DNA of 64,000 bases from Chryseobacterium sp. BLS98 (GCF_001045445.1 NZ_LFNF01000002.1:868001-932000); one strand, 5' to 3'; shown: positions 42,317-50,855, counted from the stretch's first letter. Made by a program: numbers and translations. The notes: generated from the letters alone by a model not told the origin.

Positions 42317-43009
42317 ATGAAAAACCTGCTTTTACTTCACGGTGCTTTGGGACACAGCACTATTTTTAAACCTTATGAAAGAGACCTGTCAAAATATTTC
42401 AATATCCATACACTTCTATTTTCCGGCCACGGGAATACAGCGCTACCGGAAAACGGTATCAGCATTGAAAAATACACTGAGGAAATAAAAAACTATCTGG
42501 AGAAAGAAAATCTAAACGATGTCTGTATTTTCGGACACAGTATGGGAGGTTATGCCGCATTATGCTGTGCTCTGAGATATCCTGAAAGAATTAATTCTAT
42601 CATGACTCTGGGTACAAAATTCGACTGGTCTGAGCAACAGGCCCTAAAGGAGAGTAAAATGCTTGATCCGGAGGCTATTCTTCTGAAAGTTCCACAATAT
42701 GCCGAGCAGCTGGAAAAACAACATGGTTCAAAGTGGAAGCAATTATTGCCTGCGGTTGCAAATCTGATGGTTTCTCTTGGCAGAAATCCACCTCTTAATG
42801 AAAGCAGCCTCTGGGCTATTACTATTCCTGTACAGATCATGACGGGGGACAAGGATAATATGGTCAGCATTGAAGAAAGTGTAAGTGCCTACAAAAGTAT
42901 TCCAAATGCGAAATTGGCCATACTTCCGGACACAAAACATCCTATGGAAAAAGTACGGCCCAATTTATTGTTTGATCTGATGAAAGATTTCTGGAATCTT
43001 TCGCTGTAG
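42317..43009 (+). CDS. Alpha/beta hydrolase
   Basis: A 230-residue alpha/beta hydrolase. The oxyanion stretch is 'LLLLHGALGHSTIF', the nucleophile elbow 'VCIFGHSMGGYAALCC' (GHSMGG), the acid is probably in 'QIMTGDKDNMV', and the His in 'LPDTKHPMEKVRP'. It resembles small esterases/lipases and menaquinone-type MenH hydrolases, but the substrate is unknown. An ATG at 42317 is used; a TTG upstream at 42311 is less likely. It converges with upp. Confidence 0.85.
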   Translation: MKNLLLLHGALGHSTIFKPYERDLSKYFNIHTLLFSGHGNTALPENGISIEKYTEEIKNYLEKENLNDVCIFGHSMGGYAALCCALRYPERINSIMTLGTKFDWSEQQALKESKMLDPEAILLKVPQYAEQLEKQHGSKWKQLLPAVANLMVSLGRNPPLNESSLWAITIPVQIMTGDKDNMVSIEESVSAYKSIPNAKLAILPDTKHPMEKVRPNLLFDLMKDFWNLSL

Positions 43010-43663
43010 TTATCGTTGTAATTTTTCACCGTAGCTTAAATCTCCGGCATCACCAAGTCCAGGTGTAATATATCCTTTTGAAGTCAAACCTTCATCAATG
43101 GCTCCTACCCAAATTTTTGCGTCAGGATATGCTTTTTCGATGGTTTCCACTCCCTGTCTGGAAGCAATTGCTGCGACAATGTGCAGCTGGGTCGGTGTTC
43201 CGTTGGTCAAGAGATCTTTGATAGCCTCAATAAGTGAAGCTCCGGTTGCCAACATGGGATCTGCAACAATTAAAGGTCTTCCTTCGATATTCGGACAGGT
43301 AAGGTAATCCTGTTTGATCGAGAAGTAATCATTGGCGTCATGCTTTCTGTACGCAGCCACGAAACCGCAGTCTGCTCTGTCGAGATAGCTTAGAATTCCT
43401 TCAAACAAAGGTACTCCCGCTCTCAGAATAGTAGTAATTACGGGTTGAACTGCTATTTCCTGAACTTTAATCTTATCTAAAGGGGTCTGGATCTCGACTT
43501 CTTTATATTCCAGCCCTTTGCTGATCTCAAAAGCTGCGATTTCACCAATACGTTCCATATTTCTACGGAATCTCATTCGGTCATTCTGGATGTCTACATT
43601 CCTAAGCTCATTGATCCAGGAGTTTATTAAAGAAGATTGTTTGGACAACACAATTGTATTCAT
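43010..43663 (-). CDS. upp: Uracil phosphoribosyltransferase
   Basis: A 217-residue UPRTase. The PRPP-binding motif is 'RPLIVADPMLATGASLIEAIK'. 'ILRAGVPLFEGILSYL' and the C-terminal 'YPDAKIWVGAIDEGLTSKGYITPGLGDAGDLSYGEKLQR' (uracil-binding GLGDAGD) are complete. It salvages uracil to UMP. The reading frame ends directly after the hydrolase stop on the opposite strand. It is a single gene. Confidence 0.95.
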   Translation of the reverse strand: MNTIVLSKQSSLINSWINELRNVDIQNDRMRFRRNMERIGEIAAFEISKGLEYKEVEIQTPLDKIKVQEIAVQPVITTILRAGVPLFEGILSYLDRADCGFVAAYRKHDANDYFSIKQDYLTCPNIEGRPLIVADPMLATGASLIEAIKDLLTNGTPTQLHIVAAIASRQGVETIEKAYPDAKIWVGAIDEGLTSKGYITPGLGDAGDLSYGEKLQR

Positions 43664-43702
43664 TATTCTGAAAAAGCTTTTAATATATGATTGGATATGA
43701 AT

Positions 43703-43736
43703 AAAATCCCTCTCAGAAAAATCTAAAAGGGATTAT
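43703..43736 (-). terminator. Terminator of der
   Basis: AATCCCT and AGGGATT pair across a 16-nt loop downstream of the der stop on the minus strand. Confidence 0.5.
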
Positions 43737-43740
43737 TTTT

Positions 43741-45051
43741 TTATTTCTGTCTGAAATACACCTCGATTGGAACTCCGGTGAACCCGAATTCTTTTCTCAG
43801 TTGGTTTTCAGTAAATCTTTTGTACGGTTCTTTTACATACTGTGGCAGGTTGCAGAAAAATACAAACTGAGGAGACGGTGTCGGAAGCTGTACACAGTAT
43901 TTGATTTTAATATATTTTCCTTTATTGGCCGGTGGCGGTGTCTGCTCAAAAATTGGAAGCATCACTTCATTCAGTTTTGAAGTTTTGATCTTCTTTTTAC
44001 GATCTTCATAGACTTGCATAGCTACTTCCACAGCTTTCAGGATTCTTTGCTTCGTTAAAGCTGAAACAAATAGAATAGGAATATCGTTGAACTGACCAAT
44101 TTTATCTTTAATCACTTTTTCGAAATCACGCATCGTGTTGGTCTGCTTGTCTTCCACCAGGTCCCATTTATTTACCAGAATTACAATTCCTTTCCTGTTT
44201 TTCTGAGCCAGTCCGAAGATATTCATATCCTGAGATTCCCATCCCAATGTAGCGTCTACCATAACGATCACGACATCAGAATATTCGATAGAACGAATGG
44301 ATCTCATTACGGAATAGAATTCCAAATCTTCATTTACTTTAGATTTTCTTCTCATTCCGGCAGTGTCTACCAACACAAATTCGTGACCGAATTTATTGTA
44401 AAGTGTCTGAATACTGTCTCTTGTGGTCCCGGCAATATCGGTTACAATATTTCTTTCCACGTCCAGCAAAGCATTGGTCAGAGTAGATTTACCTACATTC
44501 GGACGGCCGGCGATGGTAATTTTAGGCAATCCTTCAAACGGGTCTTTATATTCCGTTGTTGGAAAATCTTTAACGATATCATCTAAAAGATCTCCGGTTC
44601 CTGAACCTGTAGCGGAAGAAAGTGTATAATATTTATCGATACCCAACTGGTAGAATTCTGTAGCGGGAAGTTCTTCTTTTGCAGAATCCACTTTATTGAT
44701 CACAATGTAGATCGGTTTGTTTGATCTTCTTAAAAGACGGTAAATCTCATAATCGGTATCGGTAAGGCCTTCTTCTACGTTCATCATAAAAATGATAGAG
44801 GTAGCTTCATCCACTGCCAGCTGAACCTGCTTACGGATTTCTTCTTCAAAAATATCATCCGTTCCTACATCATATCCGCCGGTATCTATAACTGTAAAAT
44901 CTACCCCGTTCCAATCGGATTTCCCGTAATGACGGTCCCTAGTAACACCAGCTGTAGAATCTACAATGGCTTCCCTTCTTTCAAGTAAACGGTTAAAAAG
45001 TGTGGATTTTCCTACGTTGGGACGCCCAACGATTGCGACAATATTTGACAT
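43741..45051 (-). CDS. der: Ribosome biogenesis GTPase Der (EngA)
   Basis: A 436-residue tandem-GTPase. The first G domain has 'GRPNVGKSTLFNRLL', 'DTGGYD' and 'NKVDSAKEE'; the second has 'GRPNVGKSTLTNALL', 'DTAGMRRKS' and 'NKWDLVED'. The KH-like C-terminal domain ends in 'FGFTGVPIEVYFRQK'. Der is needed for 50S subunit maturation. A -7 box lies 64 bp upstream of its start. It is a single gene. Confidence 0.96.
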   Translation of the reverse strand: MSNIVAIVGRPNVGKSTLFNRLLERREAIVDSTAGVTRDRHYGKSDWNGVDFTVIDTGGYDVGTDDIFEEEIRKQVQLAVDEATSIIFMMNVEEGLTDTDYEIYRLLRRSNKPIYIVINKVDSAKEELPATEFYQLGIDKYYTLSSATGSGTGDLLDDIVKDFPTTEYKDPFEGLPKITIAGRPNVGKSTLTNALLDVERNIVTDIAGTTRDSIQTLYNKFGHEFVLVDTAGMRRKSKVNEDLEFYSVMRSIRSIEYSDVVIVMVDATLGWESQDMNIFGLAQKNRKGIVILVNKWDLVEDKQTNTMRDFEKVIKDKIGQFNDIPILFVSALTKQRILKAVEVAMQVYEDRKKKIKTSKLNEVMLPIFEQTPPPANKGKYIKIKYCVQLPTPSPQFVFFCNLPQYVKEPYKRFTENQLRKEFGFTGVPIEVYFRQK

Positions 45052-45114
45052 AAAAATGTTTAATAAATGAAATTATTAATGGGTATCTCCAACTTTTGGA
45101 GCCCAATTTTTTTG

Positions 45115-45122
45115 CAAAGATA
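45115..45122 (-). promoter_or_regulatory. -7 box of der, with a 5' UTR hairpin
   Basis: TATCTTTG on the minus strand fits TAnnTTTG. A CTCCAA/TTGGAG hairpin (45087-45101) lies in the predicted untranslated leader. Confidence 0.4.
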
Positions 45123-45305
45123 AGATTTTATTATTTAGGTGTTAAAATCTGCTTCTTATAAAAATATTTTCTGAATAAAACCGGTTTTGTATTTTATTAA
45201 AAATCACTGAATTATATATTATTACAGCTTTTATTGCTGTCTAACTATGAAAAATACTTTTTTCAATAAAATATTTTTTATAATTTCGCGCCACTAAAAT
45301 AACAA

Positions 45306-45376
45306 AGACCCATGGTGTAGCGGTAACACTACTGATTTTGGTTCAGTCATCTGGGGTTCGAATCCCTGTGGGTCTA
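45306..45376 (+). tRNA. tRNA-Gln (anticodon TTG)
   Basis: A complete cloverleaf is visible: acceptor stem AGACCCA/TGGGTCT, D arm with GTGTAGCGGTAACAC, anticodon stem ACTGA/TCAGT around the loop TTTTGGT (anticodon TTG), and T arm GGGGTTCGAATCCCT. The 3' discriminator base is A, and CCA is not encoded. A TATAATTTCG -7-like box lies at 45279-45288. It converges with the RiPP locus. Confidence 0.93.
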
Positions 45377-45377
45377 C

Positions 45378-45412
45378 AAAAAAGCAATCAATTTAATTGA
45401 TTGCTTTTTTTA
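45378..45412 (+). terminator. Terminator after tRNA-Gln
   Basis: A 9-bp perfect stem (GCAATCAAT/ATTGATTGC) with flanking A and T runs starts right after the tRNA. Confidence 0.8.
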
Positions 45413-45449
45413 TTTCAGTTAAATTTTAAATAATATAGCCGGTACTTTA

Positions 45450-45821
45450 TTATAAAGAGGAATCAAATAAAAGACTTTTTATAACGCCAGTTGTTAGCAT
45501 CATTAAAAAGAAGAGCAAAAAGTAAGTGAAAAAATTTACAAATGGTTTTCTATTATTGTTATTTCCTAATGTATTAGTATTATAGCCATTTACAAAATTC
45601 CTGAGTCCTAGAGTAAATACAACAATAATTGATGTAAATATGATATAAAGAATAATGGATTGCTTCAGATTAAAAAAGAATAAGATTACTAAAATATCTA
45701 TTAATGCAATAATCCAACTTAATTTAAATATTTTAAGAGACAATATATTTTTTCCCAACATTAAAAACAGCGAATTTGAGAATATGATTATAAGTAATAT
45801 TATTTGTAAGATTGTATTCAT
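45450..45821 (-). CDS. Small four-helix membrane protein at the end of the RiPP locus
   Basis: A 123-residue hydrophobic protein with four predicted helices ('ILQIILLIIIFSNSLFLML', 'LSWIIALIDILVILFFF', 'SIILYIIFTSIIVVFTLGL', 'FFTYFLLFFLMMLTTGVI') and an Asn-rich loop (GYNTNTLGNNNNRK). No family is recognised. It lies 15 bp downstream of the HlyD-like gene on the same strand and so belongs to the exporter transcript. Position and topology would suit a self-immunity protein or exporter accessory factor, which is inference. It is very AT-rich. Confidence 0.6.
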   Translation of the reverse strand: MNTILQIILLIIIFSNSLFLMLGKNILSLKIFKLSWIIALIDILVILFFFNLKQSIILYIIFTSIIVVFTLGLRNFVNGYNTNTLGNNNNRKPFVNFFTYFLLFFLMMLTTGVIKSLLFDSSL

Positions 45822-45836
45822 AATATTAAAAATTAT

Positions 45837-46358
45837 TTACCTCAATAATTTCTTTATCTGAAGGAATATTCTTTCTATAAACCGGGTATCTTGTACTACA
45901 ATCTCTGCATTTCCTTTTAGTTCTTTATTCACAAAGATGTCTTTATCATAAGATGTTTTCAAACCATTTGGAAAAACAATATCTATATAAGAATTTTTAC
46001 TGTCAGTTGATACCTCTTGAATTCGTGCATTTAAAACTCCATATTCCTGATAAGGAAAATCATATAGCTTAACTATAACTTTCTGTCCTTCCTTTACTTT
46101 AACTAAGTCATCTTGAGCCACAATAAGTTTCCCAAGTAAAATTTTATTATACCTTTGATTTTCAAGAGGATTTACAATTACTTTGGAGTTTACGAAATCT
46201 GGATATTTTACACAATAGCACACAACGGATAAAGAAAACAACAACACTATTGAAATGAAAAGATTTCCTTTTAAAATTACCCAATGAGGATTCTTATTCA
46301 GTAGGCTTTGCACACCCGCTGAACGTAATTCTGAATCTCTTAAATTATTTTCATTCAT
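45837..46358 (-). CDS. Minimal HlyD-like membrane-fusion protein lacking the hairpin domain
   Basis: A 173-residue protein. The N-terminus 'ELRSAGVQSLLNKNPHWVILKGN' and one membrane helix (about residues 33-50) match bacteriocin-type HlyD proteins of Bacteroidota. From residue ~68 it resembles only the C-terminal beta-barrel part ('LVKVKEGQKVIVKLYDFPYQEYGVLNARI', 'FPNGLKTSYDKDIF', 'GNAEIVVQDTRFIERIFLQI'). The lipoyl and coiled-coil hairpin (usually over 200 residues) is missing. It lies 1 bp after the exporter gene. It may be a truncated but still translated form, or a distinct short type. Confidence 0.7.
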   Translation of the reverse strand: MNENNLRDSELRSAGVQSLLNKNPHWVILKGNLFISIVLLFSLSVVCYCVKYPDFVNSKVIVNPLENQRYNKILLGKLIVAQDDLVKVKEGQKVIVKLYDFPYQEYGVLNARIQEVSTDSKNSYIDIVFPNGLKTSYDKDIFVNKELKGNAEIVVQDTRFIERIFLQIKKLLR

Positions 46359-46359
46359 A

Positions 46360-48555
46360 TTAATTTCCTAATTCCAGCTGGTCTTTTATTAATCGATAGT
46401 ATTCGCCTTGAAACGTCACTAAATCATTGTGTGTACCTTCTTCTACAACCTTCCCTTTATCTAAAACAATAATTTTGTCCGCATTTTTAACAGTAGATAA
46501 TCTATGAGCAATGACAATTGCTGTTTTTCCTTTAAAGAATTGTTTCAAATTCTCCATTATTATTCTTTCATTTTTTGCATCTAAAGAACTGGTAGCTTCA
46601 TCAAAGAAAATATATTCAGGTGACTTGTAAACCGCTCTAGCAATAAACAATCTTTGTTTTTGGCCGCCACTCATTCCTACACCCTCATTTCCAATTTGGG
46701 TATTTTCTTTAAGAGGTAAATTTTCAATAAAATCTTTAATATTGGCAATTTCAATTGCTTGATTAAATTTTTCTTGTACAACCGAATCTTCACCAACTGC
46801 AATATTTTCGACTATGGTATCATTAAAAACATACCCCTCCTGCATCACAACTCCACAATTATCTCTCCAAAATCTAGGGGAAACCTTATTTAATTTTAAA
46901 TCACCGATCATTACATCACCAATAATTGGCTCGTAAAATTTCAACAATAATTTTAGCAAAGTTGTTTTACCGCTTCCACTTGCACCCACAATGGCTGTGG
47001 TTTTTTGGTAAGGAATATTTAAGTTAAGATTTTCAAAAACATAATCCTCCGAACCTATATATCTAAAAGAAACATCTTTTAATATAATATCTTTTTCTGG
47101 AATTACAGAAATGTATTGTTCAGTTTCAGTTTCCTCATCTTCTTTGTCATGAATTTCGCCCAGCCTTTCTAATGAAATTTTAGCATCCTGTGATTGTTTT
47201 ATAAATTCAATTAATTGTAAAAGAGGACTATTTAGCTGCCCTATTATATATTGAACAGACAGCATCATTCCTAATGTTAAATTTCCACTTATAACAAGCT
47301 TAGCAGAAAGAAAACTTACAAAAACATCTTTTATCTGATTAATAAAATTTCCACCCACAGATTGCCATTGTTCTAAGGATAAAGATTTCATTCTCAGCTT
47401 GAATATCTCTATTTGAATTGCTTCCCAACCCCATCTTTTCTTTTTCTCAGCATTATGTAATTTAATATCCTGCATCCCATTAATGAGTTCAATTACCTTG
47501 CTTCTTTCCTGAGACATTTGCCCGAACTTCTCATAATCCAGCAACTTTCTTTTTTTGAAAAAGAATAGAACCCACATCATATATAAAGTTGCTCCCAATA
47601 GATAAACAAGAAACAGTTTATAATCATAGAAAAACAATACTGCGCTGAAAACTACAAGATTTACTACCGAAAAAAGGATATTCAGAGATGTATTCGTTAA
47701 TAGTTGTTCAATTCTATGGTGGTCATCTATTCTTTGAAGTATATCACCAGTCATTCGGGTATCGAAAAAGCTGATGGGCAATTTCATCAGTTTGATAAAG
47801 AAATCCGAAACTATAGAAATATTAATCCTTGTAGAAAGATGCAGTAAAATCCAACTCCTAACAATATCAAATCCCATTTTACCAATAAAAAGCATTACCT
47901 GAGCTAAGAGAATCAAATAAATAATATTTAAGTCTTGACTCTTTATTCCAATATCAACAATACTTTGTGTGAGAAAAGGAAATATGAGGGTTAACAGACT
48001 GCCAATTAATAAACCGATAATTAATTGTACTACAAGCCTTTTATATTTTACAAGATATTTTAAAAGAAATGAAAGACTCGCTTTATTTTCTTTTTTTTCA
48101 AATTTGTTTTTAAAGAACAAAGGGGTGGTTTCTAATGCCAAAATAACTCCCTCCTCAGTTGTTTCATCTGCATTCTCCCCAATCCAAGATTTTATAAAAT
48201 CTTCTTTTGCATAAGTAATTAATCCATAACCAGGATCGGAAACATACACAGAGTTACTTTTAACATCAACATCATAAACAACTATATAATGAGATTTTCT
48301 CCAATGTACAATGCAAGGTAATGGAGTATCATTTTTTAATACCTCAAAATTAATTTTCATTCCAAGAGTATTAAAGCCGAGATTTTCAGCGGCATCACTT
48401 AAACCCGCTAAATTACTTCCCTCTCTTGTTGTTTCTGATAACTTTCTGATATGTTGCAATGGAATTTCTCTCCCAAAGTATTTAGAGATAATTCTCAAAC
48501 AGGTTGGTCCACAATCTTTGGCGTCAGGTTGTTTATAAAATGGAAAGCTTTTCAT
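46360..48555 (-). CDS. C39-peptidase ABC exporter for double-glycine leader peptides
   Basis: A 731-residue peptidase-containing ABC transporter. Residues 1-130 form the C39 peptidase, with catalytic Cys15 in 'DAKDCGPTCL', His89 in 'RKSHYIVVYDV' and Asp107 in 'VSDPGYG'. About six membrane helices follow (170-440), then the ATPase domain with 'VGASGSGKTT' (Walker A), 'GVGMSGGQKQRL' and 'IFFDEATSSLDA'. It removes leaders after GG while exporting the peptide. The locus holds two peptides with GG leaders, its probable cargo. It is the first gene of a three-gene exporter unit, with HlyD-like and small membrane genes downstream. Confidence 0.93.
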   Translation of the reverse strand: MKSFPFYKQPDAKDCGPTCLRIISKYFGREIPLQHIRKLSETTREGSNLAGLSDAAENLGFNTLGMKINFEVLKNDTPLPCIVHWRKSHYIVVYDVDVKSNSVYVSDPGYGLITYAKEDFIKSWIGENADETTEEGVILALETTPLFFKNKFEKKENKASLSFLLKYLVKYKRLVVQLIIGLLIGSLLTLIFPFLTQSIVDIGIKSQDLNIIYLILLAQVMLFIGKMGFDIVRSWILLHLSTRINISIVSDFFIKLMKLPISFFDTRMTGDILQRIDDHHRIEQLLTNTSLNILFSVVNLVVFSAVLFFYDYKLFLVYLLGATLYMMWVLFFFKKRKLLDYEKFGQMSQERSKVIELINGMQDIKLHNAEKKKRWGWEAIQIEIFKLRMKSLSLEQWQSVGGNFINQIKDVFVSFLSAKLVISGNLTLGMMLSVQYIIGQLNSPLLQLIEFIKQSQDAKISLERLGEIHDKEDEETETEQYISVIPEKDIILKDVSFRYIGSEDYVFENLNLNIPYQKTTAIVGASGSGKTTLLKLLLKFYEPIIGDVMIGDLKLNKVSPRFWRDNCGVVMQEGYVFNDTIVENIAVGEDSVVQEKFNQAIEIANIKDFIENLPLKENTQIGNEGVGMSGGQKQRLFIARAVYKSPEYIFFDEATSSLDAKNERIIMENLKQFFKGKTAIVIAHRLSTVKNADKIIVLDKGKVVEEGTHNDLVTFQGEYYRLIKDQLELGN

Positions 48556-48962
48556 TTTTAAATTTCTTCATCATCAATTAAATCCTGTATAAAATATATA
48601 ATTTCTTTCCTTTCATAATTCTGAGGAAAGAAGTTATTACCAAAAACAGGTGTAAAATTTAGCCCTTAAACAATATTTTCTTTTTTTAACATTTAAAGAT
48701 TAGTACAAACTCAAATTACTATTAAACTTCCATATTTCTTAATAGAACTTTTACAGTCCATATTTTCATATCATGGTGGATTTAAAAATAATTAGTAAAT
48801 TCAATAGTATCAATTTATAGTTATTAAGTAAAAGTAATTTCTTAATAAATTTTCCATCACTCGTAAACTATTTAAATGTATAAAGCTGATTGATAAAAAT
48901 ACAGTACATAAAAAAACAGGCTTAATAAAAAACCTGTTTAAATTATGATATAGGGTAAGATA
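48556..48962. other. 407-bp non-coding stretch between exporter and second peptide gene
   Basis: It is very AT-rich and contains the terminator of the peptide gene at the distal end. The rest must hold the exporter promoter, but no strong -7/-33 pair was recognised. A tiny minus-strand frame (48533-48574, MMKKFKNEKLSIL) overlaps the exporter start in another frame. No larger gene was seen. Confidence 0.5.
48911..48941 (-). terminator. Terminator of the second peptide gene
   Basis: AAACAGG/CCTGTTT form a stem with a 12-nt loop, followed by seven T on the minus strand. This separates the peptide gene from the exporter genes. Confidence 0.75.
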
Positions 48963-49166
48963 CTAGTCTTTAGCTGCTCTACATTCTGCCCAAGTCATTG
49001 TATTACCTTCTCCACCTACCGGAGCTTCAATAATAGTCACATCTCCAATTTGTACATTAAATGAATGAGTAGCACAATAAAGCCAGCTATATCCACCACC
49101 GATAGATTTTAAAGACGATTTAGTTAATTTTGTTCCTTTGTTTTTTAAAATTGATAATTTTTTCAT
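48963..49166 (-). CDS. Second double-glycine-leader peptide (putative RiPP/bacteriocin precursor)
   Basis: A 67-residue peptide. The leader 'MKKLSILKNKGTKLTKSSL' continues to SIGGG (residues 21-25), a double-glycine cleavage site for the C39 exporter. The core has about 42 residues with two Cys (31 and 62), Trp, and a 'GGEGNTMTW' stretch. It shares the 'KKL(S/T)I' opening and basic Ser-rich leader with the other precursor in the locus, but the core has few Ser/Thr near Cys. It has its own promoter and terminator. It could be a disulfide-linked bacteriocin or a modified peptide; which one is unknown. Confidence 0.65.
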   Translation of the reverse strand: MKKLSILKNKGTKLTKSSLKSIGGGYSWLYCATHSFNVQIGDVTIIEAPVGGEGNTMTWAECRAAKD

Positions 49167-49193
49167 GGTTTAATTTTTTTTATTAATACTTCA

Positions 49194-49225
49194 CAAGTAT
49201 ATGAGTTTTATTTGAAATTACCAAA
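49194..49225 (-). promoter_or_regulatory. Promoter of the second peptide gene
   Basis: On the minus strand a TTTG at 49222-49225 and TATACTTG at 49194-49201 are 20 bp apart, close to the Bacteroidota TTTG-N19-TAnnTTTG form. It would start about 30 bp before the ATG. Confidence 0.5.
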
Positions 49226-49227
49226 CT

Positions 49228-50061
49228 TTATTTCTTAATTAATACATCTAAATTGATAGATGGGACGCCTGATGAAAACTTTTTCCAATCACCATAATAA
49301 ACTCTATAATAGGTACTTTGTGAAAATGTAAAAATATTTCCACTAAAATAGATATATCCAGTAAAATCACTAGCAGTTCTTACCGAAACGAAAAAATCTT
49401 CATCTATCCAAATATTTTTATCCGAAACATCTAAGCTTATCATATTATTTTTAATATCAGCATTAGTTATTTCTTTGGATAACGTTTCATTGATTAATGA
49501 TTCACCAGGTAAATCATCTTTGCTTTTATATATATCAAAGACTAAATTAATTGGCGTTTCAATTTTATAATCACAAACATTAATATTAATGTTCTTAATT
49601 TTAATCTTTTTCTTATTTTTTATTTTAATTGCGTACTCATTAAAAAGAGCTTTATCCTTTCTAGAATCATAACCACAATATCTTGTTTTTGACTTCTTAT
49701 TTTCACCAAGATTCTTCTCATACATTTTTTGAGGGGCTAATACTACTTGTTCTATATTAACTACCCTTTCTGTTAAAATAATATCGTGGTTATTCTTATT
49801 CAAATAATCCGACACTTTTATTTTGTAAGGCTCAAATCCTCCTAAATATGCAATAAGATTTTTATTTTTGTCAACATTAGTTAAATCAATTGAAAAAGAA
49901 CCCTTTTCATCAGTAATATCCCCTGTCTCCTGACCTTCAACTCCTATAACAACTCCCGAAACTGATTTTTTGTCTCCATCATAAACAATCCCATTTATGG
50001 TTTGCGAAAAATAATTATTAAAGAATAATAATAGAAAGCAAATCCCGATAATTTTTTTCAT
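49228..50061 (-). CDS. Secreted protein with carboxypeptidase-regulatory-like domain (RiPP locus)
   Basis: A 277-residue exported protein with a signal peptide (MKKIIGICFLLLFFNNYFSQ). Residues about 20-95 form a carboxypeptidase-regulatory-like (CarboxypepD_reg) beta domain ('TINGIVYDGDKKSVSGVVIGVEGQETGDITDEKGSFSIDL'). The rest is a beta-rich unknown domain, with Lys-rich linkers and 'YRVYYGDWKKFSSGVPSINLDVL'. Such domains usually precede TonB receptors, but no barrel follows here. It is encoded 8 bp after the similar 261-residue protein, so the pair are cotranscribed. Its role in the peptide locus is unknown. Confidence 0.65.
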   Translation of the reverse strand: MKKIIGICFLLLFFNNYFSQTINGIVYDGDKKSVSGVVIGVEGQETGDITDEKGSFSIDLTNVDKNKNLIAYLGGFEPYKIKVSDYLNKNNHDIILTERVVNIEQVVLAPQKMYEKNLGENKKSKTRYCGYDSRKDKALFNEYAIKIKNKKKIKIKNININVCDYKIETPINLVFDIYKSKDDLPGESLINETLSKEITNADIKNNMISLDVSDKNIWIDEDFFVSVRTASDFTGYIYFSGNIFTFSQSTYYRVYYGDWKKFSSGVPSINLDVLIKK

Positions 50062-50069
50062 AATTGTAT

Positions 50070-50855
50070 TTATCTCTTATTAATATATTCTTGCAATAGA
50101 TTTTTTAATTTTTTTTCAATTTCTAAAGTATTAAAATTATTAAAGTACTTTTCTGAGAATTTATATCTACTATCTAAATAAACAAGATATGATTCAAAAC
50201 CAAATTCATCTAATCCTTGCTTTGTAAAGTAATCATCATAAAAAGTATCCTTTACTTTTCTATGGAAATTTTGTATTTCTGAAAAGTCTGGCTTATGCTT
50301 ATCCTTTTTAAAAATCTGTTTTGCTACTAACCCTAATATTCCGCCTGAACCACTATTACCTATACTTAAAATACTAACCTGCCCTTGATTCATATCTGGA
50401 ACTCCAAAGTTTGGTGTGGTAATTCTTGAATATTTTTTTTCTTCAGGATGGTCTTTTATATAGTCCTTTATTTCTTCATTCAGCAATTTCTTTTTATTAG
50501 AACCTCTAAGATTTATATCTTTTTTTAAATCACCCGTTGCATTAAAATCCAAATCAACTTGTTCAATTTCAATAGGTGATTGAATAAGGGTTACAGAAAT
50601 TAAATTAGCAAAATCTTGATGATTCACTTTTCTTATAGTTCTATCATATTTTTCTTTAATAAATCTTAACTCATCATTTGTATTTGCTTTTATTTTAAAG
50701 AATCCCTGATGATCTGAAATTACCTGTTCGTTAGTTTGAATGTTAACAACGGATACATTTTGCAATATAAATCCCTGCTCCGAGATTGTATTTCCCGAAA
50801 CAATATTTTGAGCATAAATGGAGATGCTAAACAATAGAAAGAATAAATATTTCAT
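50070..50855 (-). CDS. Secreted protein with carboxypeptidase-regulatory-like domain, first of pair
   Basis: A 261-residue exported protein with a signal peptide (MKYLFFLLFSISIYAQ). Residues about 17-90 match a CarboxypepD_reg-like domain ('VSGNTISEQGFILQNVSVVNIQTNEQVISDHQGFFKIKANTNDELRF'). A middle segment is Gly/Ser-rich ('VSILSIGNSGSGGILGLVAKQIF') with Lys/Glu-rich helices after it. This is the layout of flavobacterial surface proteins whose C-terminal part is of unknown function. The gene is 230 bp downstream of lanB, on the same strand. Whether it is part of the same transcript is open. Confidence 0.65.
   Translation of the reverse strand: MKYLFFLLFSISIYAQNIVSGNTISEQGFILQNVSVVNIQTNEQVISDHQGFFKIKANTNDELRFIKEKYDRTIRKVNHQDFANLISVTLIQSPIEIEQVDLDFNATGDLKKDINLRGSNKKKLLNEEIKDYIKDHPEEKKYSRITTPNFGVPDMNQGQVSILSIGNSGSGGILGLVAKQIFKKDKHKPDFSEIQNFHRKVKDTFYDDYFTKQGLDEFGFESYLVYLDSRYKFSEKYFNNFNTLEIEKKLKNLLQEYINKR

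Noticed and set aside
45306..45376. tRNA-Gln as a proven attachment site of the RiPP island
   Set aside because: No integrase and no second copy of the tRNA 3' end were found in the window, so it remains a possibility only.
48690..48962. Further precursor peptides in the 407-bp gap before the exporter
   Set aside because: All ATG-started frames on the minus strand stop within 20 codons and none has a double-glycine motif.
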